Assembly (NCBI GenBank): GCA_002399225.1
Contig: DHDF01000007.1
Span: 16,934 to 30,745 of the forward strand
Length of the DNA: 13,812 nucleotides
Reading direction: 5' to 3'
From: a bacterium UBA4883
GTDB taxonomy: Bacteria; Bacillota; Clostridia; Oscillospirales; Acutalibacteraceae
Made by a program: the position numbers and the translations under genes. Under the pieces are notes generated by a model. The model was given only the letters and a program-made list of their open reading frames with translations. It ran no database searches and was not told the origin of the DNA. Shown here in pieces: positions 6,084-13,559 of this stretch; the first letter of the stretch is position 1, and each line of letters begins with the position of its first letter.

Positions 6084-7541
6084 TCACAACTTTCCATTAA
6101 TAATATCAGAAACGACTTCCCGTTCATCCAAATGATACTTAACGCCCTTGATCTCTTGATAATCTTCATGACCCTTTCCTGCCAGAACGACAATGTCTCC
6201 GTCCTGCGCGTGTTCCATACAGTACTTAATTGCCTGCCTGCGATCTGGAATTACGACATATTTACCATTGGTCCTGTCGATTCCCGTGCGGATATCGGCG
6301 ATGATATCCATCACATCCTCATCGCGTGAGTTGTCCGCCGTTAGGACGGAGAGATCCGCCAGCTTTCCACTTTCCTCACCCATCTCAAATCTGCGGGAAC
6401 GCGCGCGGTTTCCCCCCGCACCGAACATACAGACAAGCCGATGCGGCCGGTACTCCCTGAGCGTTTCCAGAATGTTGCGCATGGCAAGCGCATTGTGTGC
6501 ATAGTCAATCAGAAGCGTGTAGTTTCCCGGGACCGGAACCGGTTCCACTCTGCCGCGCACTTTGACATTTTGAAGGCCGTCGCGGATATTCTTTTCCGTA
6601 ACGGGGAAATGCAGGCAGACAGCCGCTGCCGCCAGGGCGTTGTAAACGCTGAAGCGACCCGGGACACCGACTTCAACCTCCTGGAGATTCAGCCTGCCGG
6701 AAAGATCAAATCGGACTCCGAGGAAACTCGGGCGGGAAACCAGCTCTTCCTTTGCGGCAATCAGCTCCGCTTTCGGTGAGAAACCGTAAGTCTCAAGCGA
6801 ACAGGTATGGCCTTTTACAATGCCTTGCCAGTTTTGATCATCCATATTGACGACGCCCGTCTTGCACATCCGGAACAAGAGGCTTTTACAGGCCATATAT
6901 TCCTGCACATCTTTATGCTCATTTCCACCGATATGATCGGGAGAAAAATTTGTAAAGACCCCATAGTCAAACTGGATTCCGGACACGCGGTGATCCCGCA
7001 GGCCGATGGAAGAAGCCTCCATCACCGCCACCCTGCAGCCCTCATCCGCCATCCGGCGCAGATAGGACTGAATTTCATAGGACTCCGGCGTCGTGTTTTC
7101 CGTTCGAAACGTCCGGTTTCCAATCACCGCTCCGATTGTGCCGATGATGCCTGTCTTGATCCCAGCGGACTCTAGAATTGAGCGTATCATAAAAGAAACG
7201 GTCGTTTTTCCCTTGGTTCCCGTAATCCCCACCATGATCATTTCACGGGCCGGATACCCGAACCACGCGGCTGAGATCAGCGCCATCGCCTGCCGGGTAT
7301 CCCGGACCATGACAACGCTTGCGCTGCCGGCCTCTACCGAATGCTGCGCCACTACCGCAGCCGCTCCGGCCCGCACCGCCGCTCCCGCAAACCGATGGCT
7401 GTCCACCGTCGAGCCGCACAGGCAGATGAACAGACTTCCTTTCTTCACTTTTCGCGAATCGTAAACTACACTTGTTATTTCTACATCCGTAGTTCCGGAA
7501 CAGGAACAGTCCAGTTCCCGGATTAAATCTGTCAAAAGCAT
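6084..7541 (-). CDS. murE: UDP-N-acetylmuramoyl-tripeptide synthetase, MurE (probably meso-diaminopimelate-adding)
   Basis: A 485-residue Mur ligase that adds the third stem-peptide residue to UDP-MurNAc-L-Ala-D-Glu. The N-terminal domain has VYDSRKVKKGSLFICL. The P-loop is GITGTKGKTT (105-114). EASSIGL (175-181) and NFSPDHIGGNEHKD lead to Lys219 (ACKSLLF), the usual carbamylated lysine. The C-terminal domain starts near 330 with RGRVEPV, then DYAHN and FGAGGNR, and ends with GKGHEDYQ (455-462). The diaminopimelate-recognition motif, normally DNPR, reads DNSR (403-406). Arg is kept, so mDAP is the likeliest substrate, but the Pro-to-Ser change makes this less certain. ATG 7541 is preceded by GGAGGG with about 6 nt spacing. 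It is the first gene of the murE-murF operon, away from the usual division/cell-wall cluster, so a second murE elsewhere is possible. Confidence 0.95.
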   Translation of the reverse strand: MLLTDLIRELDCSCSGTTDVEITSVVYDSRKVKKGSLFICLCGSTVDSHRFAGAAVRAGAAAVVAQHSVEAGSASVVMVRDTRQAMALISAAWFGYPAREMIMVGITGTKGKTTVSFMIRSILESAGIKTGIIGTIGAVIGNRTFRTENTTPESYEIQSYLRRMADEGCRVAVMEASSIGLRDHRVSGIQFDYGVFTNFSPDHIGGNEHKDVQEYMACKSLLFRMCKTGVVNMDDQNWQGIVKGHTCSLETYGFSPKAELIAAKEELVSRPSFLGVRFDLSGRLNLQEVEVGVPGRFSVYNALAAAAVCLHFPVTEKNIRDGLQNVKVRGRVEPVPVPGNYTLLIDYAHNALAMRNILETLREYRPHRLVCMFGAGGNRARSRRFEMGEESGKLADLSVLTADNSRDEDVMDIIADIRTGIDRTNGKYVVIPDRRQAIKYCMEHAQDGDIVVLAGKGHEDYQEIKGVKYHLDEREVVSDIINGKL

Positions 7542-7588
7542 GAAAATCCCTCCGCAGTCATATTGTTAGAATGGATGAAATTTCCTGA

Positions 7589-7617
7589 ATTATACCGTAC
7601 GAAACTGGAAGTGTCAA
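7589..7617 (-). promoter_or_regulatory. Full-consensus sigma-A-type promoter of murE-murF
   Basis: The reverse strand has TTGACA (7612-7617), a 17-nt spacer and TATAAT (7589-7594), matching the housekeeping consensus at all 12 positions. The transcript should start near 7582, giving a leader of about 40 nt to ATG 7541. Strong constitutive expression is expected. Confidence 0.9.
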
Positions 7618-7619
7618 CT

Positions 7620-7694
7620 TCACATGGCAGTCTCACCCACCTGAAAAGCGGGGGAAGCAGCGTTTGCTTGCAATTTGGAGAAGTCGATACCCAT
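7620..7694 (-). CDS. Possible small protein of 24 residues (tentative)
   Basis: ATG at 7694 is preceded by AAAGGA with a 7-nt spacer and is followed by 24 codons ending in TGA at 7620, two bases before the murE -35. The peptide begins MGIDFSKLQANAA and has no cysteine or membrane segment. The same frame is open upstream for about 33 further codons but without an ATG, GTG or TTG start, so the stretch could instead be the remnant of a longer gene. TATAAT at 7755-7760 could drive it, but no good -35 is present. I do not recognise it, and a chance ORF is quite possible. Confidence 0.2.
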   Translation of the reverse strand: MGIDFSKLQANAASPAFQVGETAM

Positions 7695-7823
7695 AGTTTG
7701 ATCCTTTGACTGAAAGGACTTTACTTTTTTGGATATTTCACTGAAAAAGCGGGGATTATATTCCAGTTACATTTAAACTGATTTGTATGAATTTATTACT
7801 TTGTATTCAAACTGTATAGTTAC

Positions 7824-7859
7824 ATTCGGGCCGAATCATGATATTCTGTCTTACAGAAT
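7824..7859. promoter_or_regulatory. Two tandem palindromes before the radical SAM gene, possible operator
   Basis: ATTCGG-G-CCGAAT (7824-7836) and ATTCTGT-CTT-ACAGAAT (7843-7859) are both perfect, six bases apart, and share the outer ATTC/GAAT. A weak promoter (TTACAT 7820-7825, TATTCT 7842-7847 with TGA before it) overlaps them, so a repressor site is plausible. The second could also form a small hairpin in the leader. No known regulator is recognised. Confidence 0.35.
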
Positions 7860-7904
7860 TTAAAGCTTGATGGCTGATTACTGAGGAAAGGAAGCAATTG
7901 AATC

Positions 7905-9341
7905 ATGGGGACAATAAATGAAAAGTTGGAAACCTACGGACTAAAAAAAGTCTTAAATTACCTGGACAGCAATCCGCAGGAAAACGTACCGAAAGTGATC
8001 GGTTGGCTCAGAAAATTCGACCGAGACGGTCTCTACACCAATACTTACAATATGATTGACAGCTTTATGAAGGATCCGGATAATAACTGGAACCGGTTAA
8101 TTTCAAGCCTCTATACTGATATTGACGACAGCGTGAGAAGAAAAACATTTGAGAATTTTCTGATCAACTCCGCAATTCTCGGCAGCCAGAGGAAAAATAA
8201 GCTGGTGGAAAAGTACGACTGTAATATTCCATGGGCCATTTTAATGGATCCGACTTCCGCCTGCAATCTGCACTGCATTGGATGCTGGGCGGCGGAATAT
8301 GGAAACAAACTGAATCTGAGCTATGAAACACTGGATGATATTATCCGTCAGGGCAAAGAAATGGGTACCTACATGTACATTTTCTCAGGGGGCGAACCTC
8401 TTGTTCGGAAGGATGATATCATCAAGCTTTGCGAAAAACATAATGACTGTGAGTTTCTCGCTTTTACAAATGCAACCCTGATCGATGAGAAATTTGCAGA
8501 CGACATGCTGCGCGTGAAAAACTTTGTGCCAGCCATCAGCATAGAAGGTTATGAAGAGGAAACCGACTTCCGCCGCGGAAAGGGCACTTATCAGTCGGTT
8601 ATCCGTGCCATGAATCTTTTGAAGAAAAAGAAACTTCCGTTCGGCGCTTCTCTGTGCTATACAAGCAAAAACGCAGAGACCATCGGAAGCGAGGCTTATT
8701 TTGATCATCTGATTGACTTGGGCTGCAAATTTGCCTGGATCTTCACTTATATGCCGGTCGGCGTGGATGCGAAACCTGAGCTGATGGCAACCGCCAAGCA
8801 GCGCAAATTCATGTACGATCAGGTTCGCAAATTCCGTGCTACAAAGCCTTTGTTTACCATGGATTTCTGGAATGACGGGGAATATGTCAACGGGTGCATT
8901 GCCGGTGGGCGCCAGTATCTTCATATCAACGCAAATGGCGATATTGAACCTTGTGCGTTCATCCATTACGCCGACTGCAATATTCACAACAAAACGTTGC
9001 TGGAAGCTTACCGTTCCCCGCTGTTCATGCAGTACCGCAGAAACCAGCCGTTCAATCACAATCAGCTCCGTCCATGCCCTCTGCTTGACAACCCCGGCAG
9101 ACTTTCGCAGATTGTGAAAAAGTCAGGCGCAGATTCCACGGATCTGATCCATCCGGAAGACGTTGAGCAACTGTCAGCAAAGTGTATTGATGCTGCAAAG
9201 GCCTGGGCGCCGGTCGCACAGGATCTCTGGGACAATAGCGAAGGCCGCGAACGGGCTGACTGGAAGGCACAGAAAGAAGCCGATTCAAAAGCCAAAACCA
9301 GAAGTAAAGTAGAAAGCAAAACCGGGGTGCGGGTACCCTAA
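7905..9341 (+). CDS. Radical SAM protein with SPASM-like C-terminal cysteines, function unknown
   Basis: A 478-residue protein. Residues 1-110 are a charged, helix-rich N-terminal extension without cysteine pairs. The radical SAM core starts at IPWAILMDPTSACNLHCIGC: Cys120, Cys124 and Cys127 form the CX3CX2C site for the S-adenosylmethionine-binding [4Fe-4S] cluster. It continues with FSGGEPL (160-166, the GGEP motif) and the strand AISIEGY. The C-terminal part carries Cys331 (GCIAGGRQYLHINANGDIEPC), Cys350, Cys358 and Cys391 (RPCPLLDNP), a SPASM-like arrangement for an auxiliary Fe-S cluster. A lysine- and serine-rich tail follows residue 448. ATG 7905 has AAAGGAAG about 10 nt upstream. No obvious precursor peptide gene is adjacent, so a peptide substrate is not indicated; SPASM-type enzymes also act on proteins, cofactors or lipids. 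It appears monocistronic, with its own terminator. Family certain; reaction unknown. Confidence 0.92.
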   Translation: MGTINEKLETYGLKKVLNYLDSNPQENVPKVIGWLRKFDRDGLYTNTYNMIDSFMKDPDNNWNRLISSLYTDIDDSVRRKTFENFLINSAILGSQRKNKLVEKYDCNIPWAILMDPTSACNLHCIGCWAAEYGNKLNLSYETLDDIIRQGKEMGTYMYIFSGGEPLVRKDDIIKLCEKHNDCEFLAFTNATLIDEKFADDMLRVKNFVPAISIEGYEEETDFRRGKGTYQSVIRAMNLLKKKKLPFGASLCYTSKNAETIGSEAYFDHLIDLGCKFAWIFTYMPVGVDAKPELMATAKQRKFMYDQVRKFRATKPLFTMDFWNDGEYVNGCIAGGRQYLHINANGDIEPCAFIHYADCNIHNKTLLEAYRSPLFMQYRRNQPFNHNQLRPCPLLDNPGRLSQIVKKSGADSTDLIHPEDVEQLSAKCIDAAKAWAPVAQDLWDNSEGRERADWKAQKEADSKAKTRSKVESKTGVRVP

Positions 9342-9363
9342 AGAAAGCTTAAAATTAAAATGT

Positions 9364-9397
9364 AGGCTGTTCCGCCATTTTGCGGAACAGCCTTTTT
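9364..9397 (+). terminator. Terminator after the radical SAM gene
   Basis: AGGCTGTTCCGC (9364-9375), a 6-nt loop and GCGGAACAGCCT (9382-9393) form a perfect 12-bp stem followed by TTTTT. On the reverse strand the same hairpin is followed by an interrupted T-rich stretch, so it may also serve the converging glycosyltransferase gene ending at 9403. Confidence 0.92.
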
Positions 9398-9402
9398 ACC
9401 GC

Positions 9403-10608
9403 CTAGTGTCCTGAATCTCTGCTTTCGACCAAGGCATAAAGCTTTTTGATTTCGTCCTCATTGGTAAAGTCGCAGTGAATGAGAGCCTGCACATAGGATT
9501 CTCTCAGAGCCCGGCTGCGCACAAGCTTTTCCAATCCCTGCTCCACTCCGTCCGCTGTCATCGGAACAATCAGTCCATTCTTCCCCGAGGTGATCTGATC
9601 GGCAGCCGTAGAAAAATTGGTCAGCAAAATTGGACGGCACAAAACCATCGCTTCGTCGACTGCAATGGATTTTCCCTCAAAACGGGATGGCTGCATGTAT
9701 ATGTCACATTCCCGGACATAAGGATAAGGATTCTCGCGCTCTCCGAGAAACACGATTGCATCTCCCGCACCCAATTCTGCCGCCTGCCGCTTTAAATTTT
9801 CCTCTTCCGGGCCAACGCCGATAATATACCACCGAATTTTCAGCCCTTTTCGATTCAAATGAACGACAGCGGGTATGGCGATATCCAGTCCCTTTTGCTT
9901 GGAGAGTCTGGCAATAGATAAAACACGAATGCCCTGATAGCCGTCGCTGAATCCGCCGCCCTTGTCTGCCATGGAGCGTAGAAAAGTAGACGAGATGATA
10001 TTGTAGATCACATGAAATTTTGCGGACTGATTCGGGAAAGCCGCCTCCAGCGCCGTTTTACAAGACTCAGAAACCGTGCAGAGGGCATCGAGTTTTTCAA
10101 CATAAGGCCGGTCAAATTCTTTCAAAAGTCCCATGGCGTTGTAATCACCGTGAATAAAACCGATTTTTACGCCTGCATCCACTTTTTCAATCGCATAATA
10201 GAGCGGCTGACCTTCCATAAACGCGATGACCGCATCATAACGCTTCCGAGCGTGCGGAATAGTGTGGCGCTCTATACGCCACATTTTGGAAAGCTTTTCC
10301 CCCATGGTTCCGTGAAGTCCGGCAAAGCTGACAAACAGACGGCAAACTGCAAGCAAAGGATGCCCATGGAAGAAGAGTACCGGCAAAGCGTGACGGATAT
10401 TCAGCCGGTATTCCTTCGGAAACAGCGGCGGCAAAAGATGGACCTGCTGCGGAATGCGGCTGAAAAATAGCCCTTCGTTTGCAAAAAGCTGTAAATCGAC
10501 TTCATAGTGCTCGTAATCAAACAGAGATAAAATGGTAACCAGGCTTTTCTCTATCCCCCCGCTATGCAGGCTGTAGTTTAAAAACAAGATTTTTTTCCGT
10601 TCAGGCAT
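9403..10608 (-). CDS. GT4-family glycosyltransferase
   Basis: A 401-residue GT-B-fold glycosyltransferase. The N-terminal domain opens with KILFLNYSLHSGGIEKSL, the glycine-rich acceptor-side loop of GT4 enzymes. The C-terminal donor domain (from about 225) has VLSIARLSKQKGLDIAI, WYIIGVGPEEENL and SRFEGKSIAVDEAM, where Glu311 and Glu319 form the EX7E motif that contacts the nucleotide sugar. No membrane segment is evident, so it probably acts at the inner face of the membrane on a lipid-linked glycan. ATG 10608 has GGGAG 7 nt upstream. It lies 16 nt downstream of the GT2 gene and is the second gene of that operon. Donor and acceptor sugars cannot be read from sequence. A role in surface polysaccharide or teichoic-type glycan synthesis is inferred from the three clustered glycosyltransferases. 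Confidence 0.92.
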   Translation of the reverse strand: MPERKKILFLNYSLHSGGIEKSLVTILSLFDYEHYEVDLQLFANEGLFFSRIPQQVHLLPPLFPKEYRLNIRHALPVLFFHGHPLLAVCRLFVSFAGLHGTMGEKLSKMWRIERHTIPHARKRYDAVIAFMEGQPLYYAIEKVDAGVKIGFIHGDYNAMGLLKEFDRPYVEKLDALCTVSESCKTALEAAFPNQSAKFHVIYNIISSTFLRSMADKGGGFSDGYQGIRVLSIARLSKQKGLDIAIPAVVHLNRKGLKIRWYIIGVGPEEENLKRQAAELGAGDAIVFLGERENPYPYVRECDIYMQPSRFEGKSIAVDEAMVLCRPILLTNFSTAADQITSGKNGLIVPMTADGVEQGLEKLVRSRALRESYVQALIHCDFTNEDEIKKLYALVESRDSGH

Positions 10609-10624
10609 GATAAGGCTCCCAAAG

Positions 10625-11704
10625 TTATTTTTTGCTGGTATTTTCCCGCAAAGCGTGGGAATAAAAACTGTAAAACAGATAAATAAAGGGCGTAAATTTG
10701 GAACGTATGACCCGAAGGATAATTCTGTCCGCCCGGGTGCCTTTTTTTAAATAGTCAGACCGGGCAGCCTCTTTGGTATACGGATTTTTCAGGATAGAGC
10801 GAACCTCCCGATACCGCTTCCAAAAGCCGGCCGGGTTGCTCGGGGTAAAGCAGTTGACCAGAGAGGAATGAACCGCTGAACGGAGAAACCAGGCGAGATG
10901 GCGTTTCGCAAACCGCTCATAAAGCCCACGTTCCGTCAAAATTCTGCGCACGGTGGCATAGCAACAGGTCAGCATCTCCATCTTGTGCGGCCGGTATCGC
11001 GTACTGAGGGAATCCGGGTTGTAACGGTAATGATAGTAGGCTCCCCCTACGACAAGAAGGCGTTTGGACGCGCAGTGCGCCTCAATCGCCGCAGGCAAAT
11101 CTTCCAGCATCATTTCGCGCTCATCACCGAATTGTATTCCGTTTTTCAGATACCAGCTGCGCAGATACATGCGGCGCCAGGCGCACCCGAGCATTTCCAC
11201 GTGCCGCCAGGCATTTTCCTCACGATCCGGCCCAACTAGCTCCGTGACCAAAAGTTCTTGTGTCTCATCGCCGTATTCCGGATAATTAAACGGCAGCTTG
11301 CAAACACGCTGCTCTCCCTCCTGAAGATTTTCTCGAACGTAATTGAACAGGACCAGATCCGCCTGATATTCCGCTGCGGCGGTATAAAGATTTTTTAACA
11401 TGTTTTCGTCGATCCAGTCATCGGAATCCACGAAAAGCAGATAGTCCCCTTTTGCGTGCTTCACGCCGAAATTTCTTGTATTTCCCAGCCCGCTGTGGGG
11501 TTTTTCCAAAATTTTCACGCGGCTGTCCCCGGAAAAACGCCGAGCGATCTCAAGGGAACGGTCGGTGGAATCGTCGTTGACCAAAAGGACTTCGAAGTCC
11601 ACAAAGGTCTGTCTCAGGATGCTGCTGACACAGCGCTCCAGGTATTGTTCAACATTGTAGATCGGCACAATAACACTGATTTTCGGCACAATCTTATCCC
11701 TCAT
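10625..11704 (-). CDS. GT2-family glycosyltransferase
   Basis: A 359-residue GT-A-fold enzyme. KISVIVPIYNVEQYLERCVSS begins at residue 8. VNDDSTDRS (42-50) is the nucleotide-binding acidic motif, usually NDGSTD. GLGNTRNFGVKHAKGDYLLFVDSDDW includes the DSDD metal site (93-96). MMLEDLP (198-204) provides the likely catalytic acidic pair. The basic C-terminal third (to FIYLFYSFYSH) may contact the membrane. I place the start at ATG 11704. An in-frame start at 11776 would sit upstream of the TATAAT at 11744-11749 and so would not be transcribed from that promoter, and the extra 24 residues are not family-like. The SD is modest (GGCGGAAA). First gene of a two-gene operon with the GT4 gene; sugar specificity unknown. 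Confidence 0.92.
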   Translation of the reverse strand: MRDKIVPKISVIVPIYNVEQYLERCVSSILRQTFVDFEVLLVNDDSTDRSLEIARRFSGDSRVKILEKPHSGLGNTRNFGVKHAKGDYLLFVDSDDWIDENMLKNLYTAAAEYQADLVLFNYVRENLQEGEQRVCKLPFNYPEYGDETQELLVTELVGPDREENAWRHVEMLGCAWRRMYLRSWYLKNGIQFGDEREMMLEDLPAAIEAHCASKRLLVVGGAYYHYRYNPDSLSTRYRPHKMEMLTCCYATVRRILTERGLYERFAKRHLAWFLRSAVHSSLVNCFTPSNPAGFWKRYREVRSILKNPYTKEAARSDYLKKGTRADRIILRVIRSKFTPFIYLFYSFYSHALRENTSKK

Positions 11705-11743
11705 TTTCCGCCGACAAAATATTTTTCGACAAAGGATTGTATT

Positions 11744-11772
11744 ATTATAACATTTTCTTCCATCCAACACAA
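11744..11772 (-). promoter_or_regulatory. Promoter of the GT2-GT4 operon
   Basis: On the reverse strand TTGTGT (11767-11772), a 17-nt spacer and TATAAT (11744-11749). The transcript start near 11737 lies about 33 nt before ATG 11704, which decides the GT2 start. Confidence 0.6.
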
Positions 11773-11792
11773 GCAAAAACCCTGCTGCAAGG

Positions 11793-11821
11793 TTGAAATC
11801 GGCGTTGGGGTATGCTATCCT
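11793..11821 (+). promoter_or_regulatory. Promoter of the divergent glycosyltransferase gene
   Basis: TTGAAA (11793-11798), a 17-nt spacer and TATCCT (11816-11821) preceded by TGC (extended -10). It is divergent from the GT2 promoter, with the two -35 hexamers about 20 nt apart. Confidence 0.55.
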
Positions 11822-11859
11822 AATTATGCAGATTGATGAAACATTTGGGAGAATCCGGT

Positions 11860-13140
11860 ATGAAGAATTGTCTGGTGCTGCTTACAAAAAAATATCCTTT
11901 TGACTCCGGCGAAGAATTTATTGAAAATGAGGTTCCGATTCTTGCCAGAACTTTTCAGCATATTGTCTTAATTGCAACGTCGGTTGCCGATCAAACAAAG
12001 CAGACGCGTACGGTTCCAGAAAATGTCGAGGTATACGCCCTGCCCGCCGCGCAAGTCCGCCGCGCCGTCCTGCTGCGCCTCCCTGCCGCTGCGCTGTTTC
12101 CGCTTTCGGGCGAGGTAGCTGGGACCGACCGGGAACAGGCCGGTAAAACCTTTCGCAGAAAACTGTTTTGCTCTTATTTTCTGGCAAAAGCCAACTGCGT
12201 CTACACCGGCTGCAAAAAATTGCTATCAGGTGCAAAGCTGGAAGCATACGACGGCGTAACGTTTTACAGTTACTGGCTGTATGATACTGCTTTGGCAGCA
12301 ATCAAACTAAAGCGGGATTTCGGCCTGAAAAACAGCCGCGTCATCAGCCGGGCACATCGATATGACCTGTACGCAGACCAAAACCCCGCTGGTTTTCTGC
12401 CAATGAGGGAAACTCTGCTCCAGAACCTGGACAAGGTGTACCCCTGCTCTTTGGATGGAAAACGGTATTTAATCAAATCCTATCCTCAATATTCCGGGAA
12501 AATCCAGACGGCTTACCTCGGTACGCAGGATCAGGGCCTTTCTCCAGACAGTGAAGGCCCTACTTTTCATTTGGTGAGCTGCTGCCATGTTTCCGCCGTC
12601 AAGCGGGTCGACTGCCTCGCTCGTTCGCTGGCGCTTCTGAAAAGCAGCGGTCTGAAGCTGAAATGGACCCATTTGGGCGGAGGAGACGGTCTGGATGCTA
12701 TTAAAGATTTTGCAAAAGAAAATCTGTCATTTCTGGAATATCATCTGGCCGGCGAGGTCAGCAATTCCCGCCTGATGGCCTTTTACAGAGAAAACCCTGT
12801 CGACTGCTTTGTCAATACCAGCAGTTCGGAAGGGCTGCCCGTCAGCATTATGGAAGCCGCATCATTCGGCATCCCGATCCTGGCGACGGATGTCGGCGGA
12901 ACTTCGGAAATCGTGAAGCCGGGAAAAAACGGCTTTCTTCTTCCCCCTGATTTCTCCCTAGAGGAGCTTGCCGGCAAGATAGAACTTTTCTGCCGGATGA
13001 ACACCGAAGACCGGCACAAGCTGCGGCAGGCAAGCCGCGCAATTTGGGTGGAAAATTTTTGTTCTAAACAGAATTATGCCCGGTTTGCAGTGGAAATAAC
13101 GCCAAACCGTTCATCACAGGAATCCATCCGTTCTTCATAA
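11860..13140 (+). CDS. GT4-family glycosyltransferase (GT-B fold)
   Basis: A 426-residue protein. The N-terminus LVLLTKKYPFDSGEEFIENEVPIL is typical of a GT4 subgroup with the pattern T-YP-GE-FIE-E, common in exopolysaccharide and capsule clusters. SRAHRYDLYAD (163-173) lies in the inter-domain region. The donor domain holds HLVSCCHVSAVKRVD (about 237-251), WTHLGGGDG, and SSSEGLPVSIMEAASFGIPILATDVGG, with Glu324 and Glu332 forming EX7E. GKNGFLL follows. ATG 11860 has GGGAG at 8 nt; upstream in-frame starts at 11833 and 11836 lack an SD. The stretch encoding residues 57-85 is markedly GC-rich and gives an Ala/Leu/Arg-rich, possibly membrane-peripheral helix. It is divergent from the GT2-GT4 operon and probably contributes to the same glycan. 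Sugar unknown. Confidence 0.92.
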   Translation: MKNCLVLLTKKYPFDSGEEFIENEVPILARTFQHIVLIATSVADQTKQTRTVPENVEVYALPAAQVRRAVLLRLPAAALFPLSGEVAGTDREQAGKTFRRKLFCSYFLAKANCVYTGCKKLLSGAKLEAYDGVTFYSYWLYDTALAAIKLKRDFGLKNSRVISRAHRYDLYADQNPAGFLPMRETLLQNLDKVYPCSLDGKRYLIKSYPQYSGKIQTAYLGTQDQGLSPDSEGPTFHLVSCCHVSAVKRVDCLARSLALLKSSGLKLKWTHLGGGDGLDAIKDFAKENLSFLEYHLAGEVSNSRLMAFYRENPVDCFVNTSSSEGLPVSIMEAASFGIPILATDVGGTSEIVKPGKNGFLLPPDFSLEELAGKIELFCRMNTEDRHKLRQASRAIWVENFCSKQNYARFAVEITPNRSSQESIRSS

Positions 13141-13150
13141 TTATGTATTC

Positions 13151-13173
13151 TCCGCCCAGAGGGGCGGATTTTT
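13151..13173 (+). terminator. Terminator after the glycosyltransferase gene
   Basis: TCCGCCC (13151-13157), a 4-nt loop and GGGCGGA (13162-13168) followed by TTTTT. It lies 10 nt after the stop codon. No T-run exists on the opposite strand, so it serves only the + gene. Confidence 0.85.
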
Positions 13174-13178
13174 GCATC

Positions 13179-13559
13179 TTAAAAGATATTTTCCGGGGTC
13201 GGAATTTCCGTCTCATCCAAATACTCTATTTGCTCAATGCAGCGGTTACAGTCTGCCAGAAACTGATCTGTGCCGTCATACTGACAAAGCATCGGCAGTC
13301 CCGCCAGCGTCTGGCCAATCGCCTCCAGCTTTGAATGAGGCATATAGAGACATAAAACAGAATGTGCATTTTGCCAGTCGTCCACGGCTTTTTGGCTCAA
13401 TCGGACCGCGTTGGCTGTTTCTCCGCGCTGCTCCGCATTTTTCGCTTCTTCAACGGTCTGAACCATTTGGCCGCTGAGTTTGCTGGTATAGTGGGTGCCA
13501 ACGATGCAAACACCGGTTAAGACGATAAAAATTCCAAATGAAATCCAGATGCGTTTCAT
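13179..13559 (-). CDS. DUF4363 family membrane-anchored protein
   Basis: A 126-residue protein with one N-terminal membrane segment (about residues 4-21, IWISFGIFIVLTGVCIVG) and an extracytoplasmic helical domain. The pattern VDDWQNAHSVLCLYMPHSKLEAIGQTL, a run of polar helices, and the C-terminal PTPENIF match what I recall of DUF4363. GGAGG lies 7 nt before ATG 13559. The ATG overlaps the stop of the upstream DUF421 gene (ATGA), so the two are translationally coupled. As I recall, this pairing is common in Clostridia and suggests the proteins work together in the membrane. The biochemical role is unknown. Confidence 0.8.
   Translation of the reverse strand: MKRIWISFGIFIVLTGVCIVGTHYTSKLSGQMVQTVEEAKNAEQRGETANAVRLSQKAVDDWQNAHSVLCLYMPHSKLEAIGQTLAGLPMLCQYDGTDQFLADCNRCIEQIEYLDETEIPTPENIF

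Larger units (their letters stand above)
7542..7904. other. Intergenic region between murE (-) and the radical SAM gene (+)
   Basis: This 363-nt stretch contains the murE promoter (7589-7617), a possible 24-codon reverse-strand ORF (7620-7694), a perfect TATAAT on the reverse strand at 7755-7760 without a convincing -35, and two palindromes at 7824-7859 before the radical SAM gene. I see no riboswitch, T-box or RNA gene fold that I could defend. The central part (about 7700-7820) is AT-rich with no clear long open frame. Confidence 0.7.

Noticed and set aside
7787-7819. 10-codon + strand ORF upstream of the radical SAM gene as a precursor peptide
   Set aside because: No SD, very short, and no core-peptide-like features.
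8385-9059. 224-codon reverse frame opposite the radical SAM gene
   Set aside because: Antisense to a clear radical SAM coding region with all its motifs; no independent support.
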